Assembly (NCBI RefSeq): GCF_007109225.1
Contig: NZ_VJZK01000001.1
Coordinates: forward strand, 578,731-642,730
Reading direction: 5' to 3'
DNA: 64,000 nt
Origin: Flavobacterium sp. GT3R68
Lineage (GTDB): Bacteria > Bacteroidota > Bacteroidia > Flavobacteriales > Flavobacteriaceae
The notes under the pieces are model-generated. The model was not told the origin of the DNA and searched no databases. It saw only the letters and a program-made list of their open reading frames with translations. Positions 26,667-33,776 of the stretch are shown one piece after another; position 1 is the first letter of the stretch; each line of letters starts with the position of its first letter. A program made the translations under genes and the position numbers.

Positions 26667-27008
26667 TTAGTGGACTAATTCACTATTTACTAACTGATGT
26701 TTTAGTGCATCGACACCCGTTACATACTCGTAACGATGATTTAGTTTTACAGTTTCACCCGTTTCCTTAATAGTGAACTCATAAGAGTCACTTGGAACTT
26801 TGACAATCGTACCTTCAAATTGTGAACCAATTAAACTTTTGCAAGTCGCTTCATCGAATGTTGCTGGGACTCTAACGGTTCTTGTCGTGAAATACATTTT
26901 GCCAGTTGTAACACTTTTTACAGGTTCGACTCCTCCCTGCAAGACTAATAACAAGAAATTTTCGCCGTCTTCTTTTTCTACTGATTTGTAATCAATTACA
27001 CTTACCAT
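26667..27008 (-). CDS. Small conserved mobile-element protein, unknown function
   Basis: A 113-residue beta-rich protein. ATG 27008 (MVSVIDYKSVEKEDGENF) is chosen over a TTG nine codons upstream, because an A-rich leader precedes it and the VIDYK start fits related proteins I recall. Its content (LLVLQGGVEPVKSVTTGKMYFTTRTVRVPATFDEATCKSLIG, HRYEYV) resembles short proteins encoded next to Sak4-like ATPases on Bacteroidota elements. An OB-fold single-strand-binding role would fit the beta-rich pattern but is a guess. It has its own terminator, separating it from the ATPase gene. Confidence 0.55.
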   Translation of the reverse strand: MVSVIDYKSVEKEDGENFLLLVLQGGVEPVKSVTTGKMYFTTRTVRVPATFDEATCKSLIGSQFEGTIVKVPSDSYEFTIKETGETVKLNHRYEYVTGVDALKHQLVNSELVH

Positions 27009-27200
27009 AGTTTTTTGTGATTTAAGATTAAACAATAATGGATAATTCCCAGGAATTGAAAAGTTAGAACGTCAATTCAACTCTACATTCCTGGGGGTAT
27101 CTCCCAAAGTTTGAGGAGAGTCGGGGCTTGATGTTGGGTTTATCCACACGTTTGATCATAAATTTTTTTAAAAAAAATAAAAATTTTAACCATAAAAAAA

Positions 27201-27219
27201 GGCTCCCGTAATGGAAGCC
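27201..27219 (-). terminator. Terminator after the membrane protein gene 27252-28196
   Basis: On the minus strand GGCTTCC pairs with GGGAGCC (one G-T pair) around a five-base loop and is followed by seven T (27194-27200). Confidence 0.7.
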
Positions 27220-27251
27220 CTGATGTTTAAATTTTTAACTCTGAATCCAAA

Positions 27252-28196
27252 TCATGATTCTATAAATTTAGGGTAAACATTAGCGTATGCTTTTGAGATT
27301 ATATATTCAATGTCGTCTTCGTTGATGTCAAATTCCACTTTATTTGATGTTAATTGGGTTTTGAATTCGTTACTTATTATCTGCATCTTGTTTATTATTT
27401 GAAGTCCTTCAAGCGGACTGTCTTTCCACGGATTGTTAGGGATGAAACCTTCAATTTCTTGAATCATGATTTTTTCGATTTTGCCAGCCCAAAAAACATT
27501 AATCTTTTTATTTACAATAACATCATCAAAGATTCTAACTGGTTGTATTTCCTCCTCAAAATCCTCCTCCTCAAAATCCTCCTCCTCGAAATCCTCTTCT
27601 TCCAGACCCATAGTATGATTAATAGCTAAAATTTCTTCTGAAGGTTTTTGTACTTGCATAATGTCAATTTCCGTAATAACAGCGGGAGAATTGGTTTTGT
27701 CGATTAATTCCTCATTGTTATCACTTTTAATTGTATTATAAATGAAGATAATAATTAGAAGAAACACAACTCCTATTCCAATATTTCTATAAACCCCCCA
27801 TTCCTCTTCCCACTTTTGTTGTCGAAATCTATTCAACGAACCTTGAACATCGTTCGGATTAATGTCACCATTCCATTTTATTTCTGAATCATATTTTGAT
27901 GAACCCAAATCAGTATTATAATATTGGTTATTTGAATAATTACTTGTTGTTTGTGTCGATGTTGAATCTAATTTATTTAATTCATCTAAGAGTAATTCAT
28001 TTTCACTTTTTGATTCATTTTCCTTCGGCTCTACTTTTAATCCCAAGTGGGTTGTTTTTGATATGGGCAATTTAGAAGTGGGATCAAAAATCGATACTTT
28101 ATTAGTTTTACTTTCACCATCTGTTTTGATATCATCTTGGGCTGTAACTGTAAAATTGGAAATTATTAAAAATGAAAGTAGAAGTAGTTTTTTCAT
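27252..28196 (-). CDS. Exported single-pass membrane protein with acidic repeat, unknown function
   Basis: A 314-residue protein. A signal peptide MKKLLLLSFLIISNFTVTAQ is followed by a low-complexity Ser/Thr/Asn region, then a transmembrane segment IGIGVVFLLIIIFIYNTI near residue 145. A cytoplasmic part contains EEDFEEEDFEEEDFEEE, a 5-residue unit repeated through a 15-bp DNA repeat (about 27550-27600). The C-terminal 80 residues are helical. I know no family. It lies between the element's regulator and replication genes, an odd place for an envelope protein, and may be a cargo gene. Confidence 0.6.
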   Translation of the reverse strand: MKKLLLLSFLIISNFTVTAQDDIKTDGESKTNKVSIFDPTSKLPISKTTHLGLKVEPKENESKSENELLLDELNKLDSTSTQTTSNYSNNQYYNTDLGSSKYDSEIKWNGDINPNDVQGSLNRFRQQKWEEEWGVYRNIGIGVVFLLIIIFIYNTIKSDNNEELIDKTNSPAVITEIDIMQVQKPSEEILAINHTMGLEEEDFEEEDFEEEDFEEEIQPVRIFDDVIVNKKINVFWAGKIEKIMIQEIEGFIPNNPWKDSPLEGLQIINKMQIISNEFKTQLTSNKVEFDINEDDIEYIISKAYANVYPKFIES

Positions 28197-28285
28197 ATAG
28201 TTGTTGTTTTTTAGTTTAAAATAATAATTGATTTTTGTTGGTTAAAACTCATGGCACTTTGCATCTTTTTGTATTTCTAAAAATA

Positions 28286-28293
28286 CAAATCTA
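28286..28293 (-). promoter_or_regulatory. Candidate -7 box (TAGATTTG) for the membrane protein gene
   Basis: A perfect TAnnTTTG on the minus strand, 90 bp upstream of the start at 28196. It abuts a 9-bp inverted repeat TTTGTATTT/AAATACAAA (28268-28289) and lies 10 bp from the palindrome at 28303, so it could be under regulator control. Confidence 0.35.
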
Positions 28294-28302
28294 ATTTAAT
28301 TT

Positions 28303-28318
28303 TCGACTTATAAGTCGA
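28303..28318. promoter_or_regulatory. 16-bp perfect palindrome, operator candidate
   Basis: TCGACTTATAAGTCGA is a perfect palindrome in the 166-bp gap between the divergent genes at 28196 (leftward) and 28363 (rightward). It lies 45 bp before the start of the helix-turn-helix regulator. It is the natural candidate for that regulator's operator. Confidence 0.5.
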
Positions 28319-28362
28319 GAGGTGAAAGGAATTTTGAGTTAGCCATTTGTTTCCTTTGTTCA

Positions 28363-28614
28363 ATGCAGAAGCATCTTGAACAAATAGAAGTTGAATTAAC
28401 TCAAAGGCTCTACAAAGAGTTCCTTGTGAAATTTGATGGAAATAAATCTGAATTTGCCAGAGCTTCACAATGTTCAGAAACTACCGTACGAAGGGTATTT
28501 AGAAATGAACAAAGAATGACAGTAGATTTATTATTGAGATTTTGTTCTGCTTTAGGGAAAAATATAAATGAAATCTTTGAAGGATTAGATATTTTAAATA
28601 AAAAAGGAGACTAG
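28363..28614 (+). CDS. Xre/CI-like helix-turn-helix regulator
   Basis: An 83-residue protein that is almost entirely a DNA-binding domain. After an N-terminal helix (residues 1-25), [49 protein letters not shown] is a typical five-helix Xre fold, with the recognition helix around SETTVRRVF. It lacks any sensor domain. It is divergent from the membrane protein gene and convergent with the integrase, the usual place for a regulator controlling excision and replication of an integrated element. Its stop codon lies inside the shared terminator hairpin. Confidence 0.75.
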   Translation: MQKHLEQIEVELTQRLYKEFLVKFDGNKSEFARASQCSETTVRRVFRNEQRMTVDLLLRFCSALGKNINEIFEGLDILNKKGD

Positions 28615-28640
28615 GCTTATTAAATATGTTAGTCTCCTTT
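28602..28640. terminator. Bidirectional terminator between regulator and integrase
   Basis: AGGAGACTA at 28605-28613 pairs perfectly with TAGTCTCCT at 28630-28638, with A and T runs outside. The regulator's TAG stop (28612-28614) is in the left arm. Confidence 0.8.
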
Positions 28641-28644
28641 TGTG

Positions 28645-29850
28645 TTATTTCAATTTATTTTTAAGATTGGACATTGCCTCACTCACTTTCTTCTGAACAA
28701 TTTTCCCATAACTCTCTTGTGTAATAGTCATATTTGAATGACCTAACAATTCTGATACAATTTCCATAGGAACATCGTTGAAAAGCAGAACCGTAGACGC
28801 AAATGTTTTTCTTGCAATATGATGAGTAAGTCGTTTTTCAATTCCAGTTATTTCCGCAATCTCTTTGAGATAAGAATTGAATTTCTGGTTGCTTATGGAT
28901 GGGAATACGAGTTTCTTCTCATTTGAATACTTATCAATAATTTCTTGAGCCTTTGGAAGTATTGGAATAGAGATTTGACGCTGTGTTTTCTCTCGTTTCA
29001 TTTGAATCCAGTTAATGCCATCAAAGCCTACTTGTATGTTTTGCTTTTCAAGATGGGTCATTTCTGTGAACGCCAATCCTGTATAGCAGCAAAAAATAAA
29101 TAAATCTTGAATGATGCATAATCTTTTTTGTTGCAATACCGCTTCTTCAAGTGTTTGGAGTTCTTCTGTGGTAAGGAATGTAACGACTTTACGAACTGTT
29201 TTGGACTTATGGAGTACAAAAGGATCCCTCGCTAAATAACCTTCTGAAATGGCTTGTTTTATTGGCGCTCTAAGTCTCTGTATTGTTTTATTGATGGTAA
29301 TCTGCTCTTGACCTTTCTCTGTCTTTAAATAGTAATCAAAGTAGTCAAGAAATTGTAAGTTCAATTCTTCCAAAGGGAAGTCTGATTTTTTAAATTTCCA
29401 TTTTATGAATGACTCTAAATGCGTGCCAACATAGACGAATTTTTTATAGGTGCTCTCTTTGATTTCTAATCCTACAAGTTTCTTGATTTTAGTTAAATAT
29501 TGTTTGTAATAGGAGAGGATGTGTTCTTTCTTTTTGATTTCTACACCGATATATTTATTATAGATGTTATCAAGCGTGCAATCTGCTCCCTGAAGTTGGA
29601 GAACCAATGCAATATTTTTTATCTTAATTTCAATTTTCTCAATTTGAGCATTAATGAATTTGTGATTAGAATCCTGTGTGTTGACTTTTTGGAGTTTGTT
29701 TCCCCAATATTTGGGATTAACAAAAAGTCCTGTACTGAATTGTTTCCGTTCTTTATTGAACGTAATTCTACAATTAAGAGGACATAATCCTTTTTGATTG
29801 GTTTTGTTTGCGCTAATTACAAACAGAATGGTGATTTTTTCTTGATGCAT
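28645..29850 (-). CDS. int: Tyrosine recombinase (element integrase)
   Basis: A 401-residue Bacteroidota-type phage integrase. The N-terminal arm-binding domain (residues 1-90) is followed by a SAM-like core-binding domain (about 100-200) and the catalytic domain. Visible catalytic elements are HHIARKT (H-x-x-R), LGHSNMTITQESY with the His and the nucleophilic Tyr. The first arginine position reads GLAFTEM rather than GLRxxE, a variant I have seen in this group. ATG 29850 is preferred over a TTG two codons upstream. Its promoter-proximal end faces the right attachment site about 185 bp away. It would catalyse integration into and excision from tRNA-Asn. Confidence 0.9.
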   Translation of the reverse strand: MHQEKITILFVISANKTNQKGLCPLNCRITFNKERKQFSTGLFVNPKYWGNKLQKVNTQDSNHKFINAQIEKIEIKIKNIALVLQLQGADCTLDNIYNKYIGVEIKKKEHILSYYKQYLTKIKKLVGLEIKESTYKKFVYVGTHLESFIKWKFKKSDFPLEELNLQFLDYFDYYLKTEKGQEQITINKTIQRLRAPIKQAISEGYLARDPFVLHKSKTVRKVVTFLTTEELQTLEEAVLQQKRLCIIQDLFIFCCYTGLAFTEMTHLEKQNIQVGFDGINWIQMKREKTQRQISIPILPKAQEIIDKYSNEKKLVFPSISNQKFNSYLKEIAEITGIEKRLTHHIARKTFASTVLLFNDVPMEIVSELLGHSNMTITQESYGKIVQKKVSEAMSNLKNKLK

Positions 29851-29903
29851 TTCCAATTGAATTTGAGTTAAACAATTGGCATATCAATTCGGAATTTAAA
29901 AAT

Positions 29904-29943
29904 GGGTACCTCGAGATTTTAGATGGGTACCGATTTGGGTACC
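29904..29943. repeat. Three GGGTACC repeats between integrase and attR
   Basis: GGGTACC occurs at 29904-29910, 29925-29931 and 29937-29943. TGTCAAA follows twice at about 29961-29977. Their place between the integrase start and the right repeat suits integrase arm sites, excisionase sites or an autoregulatory site. Confidence 0.5.
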
Positions 29944-30034
29944 TTTTTTTATCAAAAAACCTGTCAAAGTTGTCAAACGACAAAATATCCATTTGTAATA
30001 GAAATTAAGTGAAGTCTTGAGTTTACTGAGATTG

Positions 30035-30106
30035 TATAAAACAAAAAACGCCACTCTTTCGAATGGCGTCTGCTTTTTGCTCCCTCTCTTGGGCTCGAAC
30101 CAAGGA
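30035..30106. repeat. Right 72-bp direct repeat (attR)
   Basis: This sequence is identical over 72 bases to 14771-14842. It comprises the last 27 bases of the intact tRNA-Asn plus its terminator. The intact tRNA at this end shows that the element brought a copy of the tRNA 3' end that restores the gene on integration. Confidence 0.9.
30043..30069 (-). terminator. Terminator of tRNA-Asn
   Basis: On the minus strand ACGCCA pairs with TGGCGT around a loop holding TTCGAA and is followed by six T. It is 11 bp past the tRNA 3' end and is supplied by the element as part of the attachment repeat. Confidence 0.75.
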
Positions 30107-30153
30107 CCCTCTGATTAACAGTCAGATGCTCTAACCAACTGAGCTAAGAAGGA
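30080..30153 (-). tRNA. tRNA-Asn (anticodon GTT)
   Basis: Read on the minus strand, 74 bases fold as a canonical tRNA. The acceptor TCCTTCT pairs with AGAGGGA (one G-T pair), discriminator G. The D-arm is GCTC/GAGC with AGTTGGTTA. The anticodon stem is TCTGA/TCAGA with loop CTGTTAA, giving anticodon GTT. The T-arm is CTTGG/CCAAG with TTCGAGC. CCA is not encoded. It is the integration target of the element on its left; its last 27 bases are duplicated at 14816-14842. Confidence 0.95.
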
Positions 30154-30198
30154 AACTGAGCAAGAAAAGTTAACGTGTGTTTCACTTTTAAAGCGGTG

Positions 30199-30228
30199 CA
30201 AATATAGGGCGAAATTTAATTATTGCAA
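30199..30228 (-). promoter_or_regulatory. Promoter of tRNA-Asn
   Basis: On the minus strand TTG (30226-30228) and TATATTTG (30199-30206) are separated by 19 bp, a full match to the Bacteroidota consensus. Transcription would begin about 40 bases before the mature tRNA 5' end. Confidence 0.65.
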
Positions 30229-30256
30229 ACAAATTTCAATAAATTTTTCAAAATAA

Positions 30257-31603
30257 TTATTTTCCGATAACGGCTTTGTAAATATCGTTCCCGTTAGCAA
30301 ATAAAAGGAGCGAGATAAGTAATACGAAACCAACCATTTGGGCATTTTCCATGAATTTATCGCTTGGTTTTCTTCTCGAGATCATTTCGTATAATAAAAA
30401 CATCACATGTCCTCCATCCAATGCCGGAATAGGCAATAAGTTCATTACACCCAACATAATCGACAGCAACGCCGTGATGCTCCAAAATGCTTCCCAACTC
30501 CAGGTTTTAGGGAAAATGTCAAAAATGGCTTTAAAACCACCCACACCTTTGTAGGCACCTGTGCTTGGATTGAAAATCGCTTTTAATTGTTTTCCGTATC
30601 CTAATAATTGGTTTTTACCTTTTGTTATTCCAACAGGAATTGATTCCAATAATCCGTATTCCTGTTTGCTTACTTTGTACAAACCTAACTTTTCTAAATT
30701 ATCAGCCGACAATCTCGGAGCGAATGCTATTCCCATTTTGGCACTGTCATTCACTTTCAGGGAAACAGCAATTTCCTTGTTGTCTCTGGTGACAATAGCA
30801 GGAACTGTTTTTCCTTTCAGGCTGTCTACTGCTCCTATAATCTCATCGGCATATTTCACGGGAACACCATTGAAGCTGGTAATGATGTCTTTTGGCTGGA
30901 CCTTATCCTTGTTTGGAGAATCTTCGGTAACTCCGCCAACAACAAAAGGAATTCTCAATTCAACCACAGAGATTTTTTCTCCCTGCATCAATTTGTCAAT
31001 AAAATCTACCGGCAAGGCAATTTTTTGTTCGGTTCCATTGCGCTCCACGACCACTTCTTTTCCTAAAAGGATTTTTTCGTTCAGTTCGTGGAATTTATCG
31101 GCTTTAACACCGTCAACGGAAATAATTTTATCACCGGTTTTCAAGCCTGTTTTCTCCACTACCGGATTCGCGATCCAGATACCGTCTTTTACTTCCGAAT
31201 TTGAAATGTACAAATCCCCATAAGCGAATGCCATCCCGATGTAAATGATAAAGGCTAAAATAAAGTTGACCGTCACTCCTCCAAGCATAATGATCAATCG
31301 CTGCCAGGCCGGTTTCGAACGGAATTCCCACGGTTGAGGGGGAAGTGCCATTTGCTCTTTGTCCATGCTTTCGTCAATCATCCCTGAAATTTTCACGTAA
31401 CCACCAAGAGGCAACCATCCGATTCCGTATTCGGTTTCACCGATTTTCTTCTTAAACAAAGAATACTTAACGTCAAAAAACAAGTAGAATTTCTCTACTC
31501 TGGTTTTAAATAATTTGGCAGGAATAAAATGTCCTAATTCGTGCAGTATAATCAGTAAAGAAAGGCTCAGTAAAAACTGGCCCATTTTGATAGCTATTTC
31601 CAT
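30257..31603 (-). CDS. rseP: RseP site-2 intramembrane metalloprotease
   Basis: A 448-residue inner-membrane protease. HELGHF in the first transmembrane segment is the zinc motif and LDGGH in the third core segment supplies the third ligand. Two PDZ-like domains lie between (around residues 130-220 and 225-300, with SVDGVKA and SFNGVPV). RseP cleaves anti-sigma factors after a first periplasmic cut and also clears remnant signal peptides. The length and topology match the family. It is transcribed leftward toward tRNA-Asn, from a TACTTTTG box at 31633. Confidence 0.9.
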   Translation of the reverse strand: MEIAIKMGQFLLSLSLLIILHELGHFIPAKLFKTRVEKFYLFFDVKYSLFKKKIGETEYGIGWLPLGGYVKISGMIDESMDKEQMALPPQPWEFRSKPAWQRLIIMLGGVTVNFILAFIIYIGMAFAYGDLYISNSEVKDGIWIANPVVEKTGLKTGDKIISVDGVKADKFHELNEKILLGKEVVVERNGTEQKIALPVDFIDKLMQGEKISVVELRIPFVVGGVTEDSPNKDKVQPKDIITSFNGVPVKYADEIIGAVDSLKGKTVPAIVTRDNKEIAVSLKVNDSAKMGIAFAPRLSADNLEKLGLYKVSKQEYGLLESIPVGITKGKNQLLGYGKQLKAIFNPSTGAYKGVGGFKAIFDIFPKTWSWEAFWSITALLSIMLGVMNLLPIPALDGGHVMFLLYEMISRRKPSDKFMENAQMVGFVLLISLLLFANGNDIYKAVIGK

Positions 31604-31632
31604 TTGTAAGTTTCAGGTTCAATAATAACGCA

Positions 31633-31640
31633 CAAAAGTA
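31633..31640 (-). promoter_or_regulatory. Candidate -7 box (TACTTTTG) of rseP
   Basis: A perfect TAnnTTTG on the minus strand, 29 bp upstream of the rseP ATG. No good -33 TTG is visible. Confidence 0.4.
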
Positions 31641-31680
31641 AGGTTTTCGCCTTACTTTTTGCATGAATGTTCAGGACAGT

Positions 31681-33618
31681 TTATTTTTTTATGAATTTTT
31701 TGTGAAAGGTTCCTGCGGAAGTGGTCATTTTGATAAAATGAACCCCGGTTGAAAGCGCCGCAACCGAAATAATGTTGCTGTTGTTTTCAAGAACCGTCTG
31801 TCCGATGCTGTTGTAAACGGTCACTTTTTCCAAAGTTATGGATGAAGGAACTTCGATATGTAAAACATCTGCCGTAGGGTTCGGATACAACTGAATGGCC
31901 TGCGCCATAATGTAATCTTCAGTCCCTAAGGTAGCCGTGTTGTTTCGGGAGATAATATCTTTATTCGGATCAAAAGTGACACTGGAAACTGCAAAAGGAA
32001 CATTTTCCAGGAAAATCTGTCCATTGGTCGTATTCTGCAAAATGAAATCCATCTGTTGTCCTCCGGATCCAAAAACCCTTACCGGTACCGGCATTTCAAA
32101 GAACGTAACCGAAGCATCAGATTGCGTTTGATTTACCACGAACCGTACTTGTCCGGGAATCGTATTTTGCGCTGTAATGGTATAAGTTGGATATCCTTGA
32201 TTGTACACCCAGTCATTAAAGAACTCGGTAAAACTTAATCCGGAAACCGCTTCCAGATGTGCCTTAAATTGTGGAGTTAAAGCAAAACCGTATGCTAAAG
32301 CTGGATCGGCTAAATAATTTTTTAACGCCTGAAAGAAGTTAGTATCGCCCATTCTAAATCGAATCATATGGGTAACCATCGATCCTTTATCATAGGTTAT
32401 TCGGCTACTGAAAATTCGGTTAACATCCATCGCCTGAGCATCGGTTAAGTAAAGATTTCCGGTGGCCTGTGAAGTGATATTGGCTGATTTTCCATTTTTC
32501 CAGGAAACAAAACTTGCCGCCCCGTCCTGATTTTCTACGACCAGACCGGACATGTATTCGGTGATGCCCTCGTTTAACCAGATGTCTTTCCAGGTACCAC
32601 AAGTGATTTTATCCCCAAACCATTGATGGGCCATTTCGTGCGCAATCAGGCCTCTCGACCATCCACCCATAAAAGATACTGTTGTATGTTCCATGCCACC
32701 ACCCCAACCAAATTGGGCATGACCGTATTTCTCATTTCGGAACGGATAATTTCCCACCAGGGTTTCATATAAATTGATGATTCCGGGTGTAACTGCCAAG
32801 CTGGCTTGTGTGCTGGCTGCCGTTTCGGGATAGATATAATTGATGATAGGAAAGTACGGACTGGCAACAGTGCCTAAACCTCCCTGTTGGTTGAATACAT
32901 TATAATTGGTAACGGCCATGGCAATCAGGTAGGCAGGAATTGGATAGCCGTGGTGAAAATGTGTCGTTTTATTGGCGCCAACAATTACCGGTGCTGTCGT
33001 TTCGATTCCGTTGGAAACGCTGACATATTGGGACGGCGCTGTAATGTATACGTCGATACTGTTTACCTTGTCGTTCAGGTCCTGTTTACATGGCCACCAA
33101 TCGCGAGCGCCGAAAGGTTCTGAAAGGGTATATAAAACCGCGGCTCCCGAATGGGTTTCAGTTGTAAATGCTTGCTCGGCAGTTGAGGGGGCACCACTAT
33201 AGGTGATTACGACAGTAGCAGAATTTCCTGTTGTCAAAGTCGAAGGAAGGGTAATGATCAATTCATGACTGCTGTTGTGTACAAAAGCCAAACTGACATT
33301 GTTCATTTTTACTGAAGAAATATTAAATGGAACTATATTTTTTTTGTAAAAATCAAATGTAACTGTCGACATATTCGACAAGGCCGTAAATGTAGTCGTT
33401 ACTTTTCCTGCGATGGAATAAACCGCCGGATCCACTGTAAATTCTAGCTTATGGTAGGTAATGTCGTAGTTTAAAGTATTCGGATTTACCGCTAAATTAA
33501 TCAATTTTGAGGCTGCTTTCATTTCAGCTTCAGCAATATGACTGGTTTCTATATCTGATTCCTGAGCAAATACTCCAGATATGGCAAACATTAGGGTAAG
33601 TAGGTAGGTTTTTTTCAT
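31681..33618 (-). CDS. M1 family metallopeptidase with type IX sorting domain
   Basis: A 645-residue exported aminopeptidase-like enzyme starting at ATG 33618 with signal MKKTYLLTLMFAISGVFAQ. Catalytic features of M1 peptidases are intact: GGGMEH (substrate anchor), HEMAHQWFGD (zinc motif HExxH) and NEG 18 residues further on (third ligand Glu). The C-terminal 80 residues, from LYPNPTADVLHIEV, form a type A T9SS sorting domain. It probably trims peptides outside the cell. The open frame extends upstream to 33690 but shows no signal-like start there. Confidence 0.9.
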   Translation of the reverse strand: MKKTYLLTLMFAISGVFAQESDIETSHIAEAEMKAASKLINLAVNPNTLNYDITYHKLEFTVDPAVYSIAGKVTTTFTALSNMSTVTFDFYKKNIVPFNISSVKMNNVSLAFVHNSSHELIITLPSTLTTGNSATVVITYSGAPSTAEQAFTTETHSGAAVLYTLSEPFGARDWWPCKQDLNDKVNSIDVYITAPSQYVSVSNGIETTAPVIVGANKTTHFHHGYPIPAYLIAMAVTNYNVFNQQGGLGTVASPYFPIINYIYPETAASTQASLAVTPGIINLYETLVGNYPFRNEKYGHAQFGWGGGMEHTTVSFMGGWSRGLIAHEMAHQWFGDKITCGTWKDIWLNEGITEYMSGLVVENQDGAASFVSWKNGKSANITSQATGNLYLTDAQAMDVNRIFSSRITYDKGSMVTHMIRFRMGDTNFFQALKNYLADPALAYGFALTPQFKAHLEAVSGLSFTEFFNDWVYNQGYPTYTITAQNTIPGQVRFVVNQTQSDASVTFFEMPVPVRVFGSGGQQMDFILQNTTNGQIFLENVPFAVSSVTFDPNKDIISRNNTATLGTEDYIMAQAIQLYPNPTADVLHIEVPSSITLEKVTVYNSIGQTVLENNSNIISVAALSTGVHFIKMTTSAGTFHKKFIKK

Positions 33619-33747
33619 TGGGCGTGGTATATTTTTGCGAATATAGTCAATATAGTTGTAAAATTGCGTTAATGCACTACCAAAATACACTTCCGAATGT
33701 AAATTTCAAGTTTTTCAGTTTGCCTGTCTTTATATAAAACAAATCCT

Positions 33748-33755
33748 TAAATTTG
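33748..33755 (+). promoter_or_regulatory. Candidate -7 box (TAAATTTG) of serS
   Basis: A perfect TAnnTTTG 21 bp before the serS ATG. A TTG at 33720 is 25 bp upstream, longer than usual, so the -33 is unsure. Confidence 0.4.
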
Positions 33756-33776
33756 CTTCCTTATTAAAATCAGGAT

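Larger units (their letters stand above)
14771..30106. mobile_element. 15.3-kb integrative element in tRNA-Asn(GUU)
   Basis: A perfect 72-bp direct repeat, at 14771-14842 and 30035-30106, includes the 3' end of tRNA-Asn. The intact tRNA lies at the right end, and a tyrosine recombinase (28645-29850) sits beside it. The interior is AT-rich compared with both flanks. The left part is a rightward cargo operon (HNH, GHKL ATPase, receiver, HNH, methyltransferase). The right part carries an SF3 primase-helicase, a Sak4-like ATPase, a DUF3871 protein, an Xre regulator and several unknown genes. I see no relaxase, coupling protein, portal, capsid or terminase gene. It is therefore a non-autonomous integrative element or phage-satellite-like island rather than a complete ICE or prophage. 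Confidence 0.9.
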
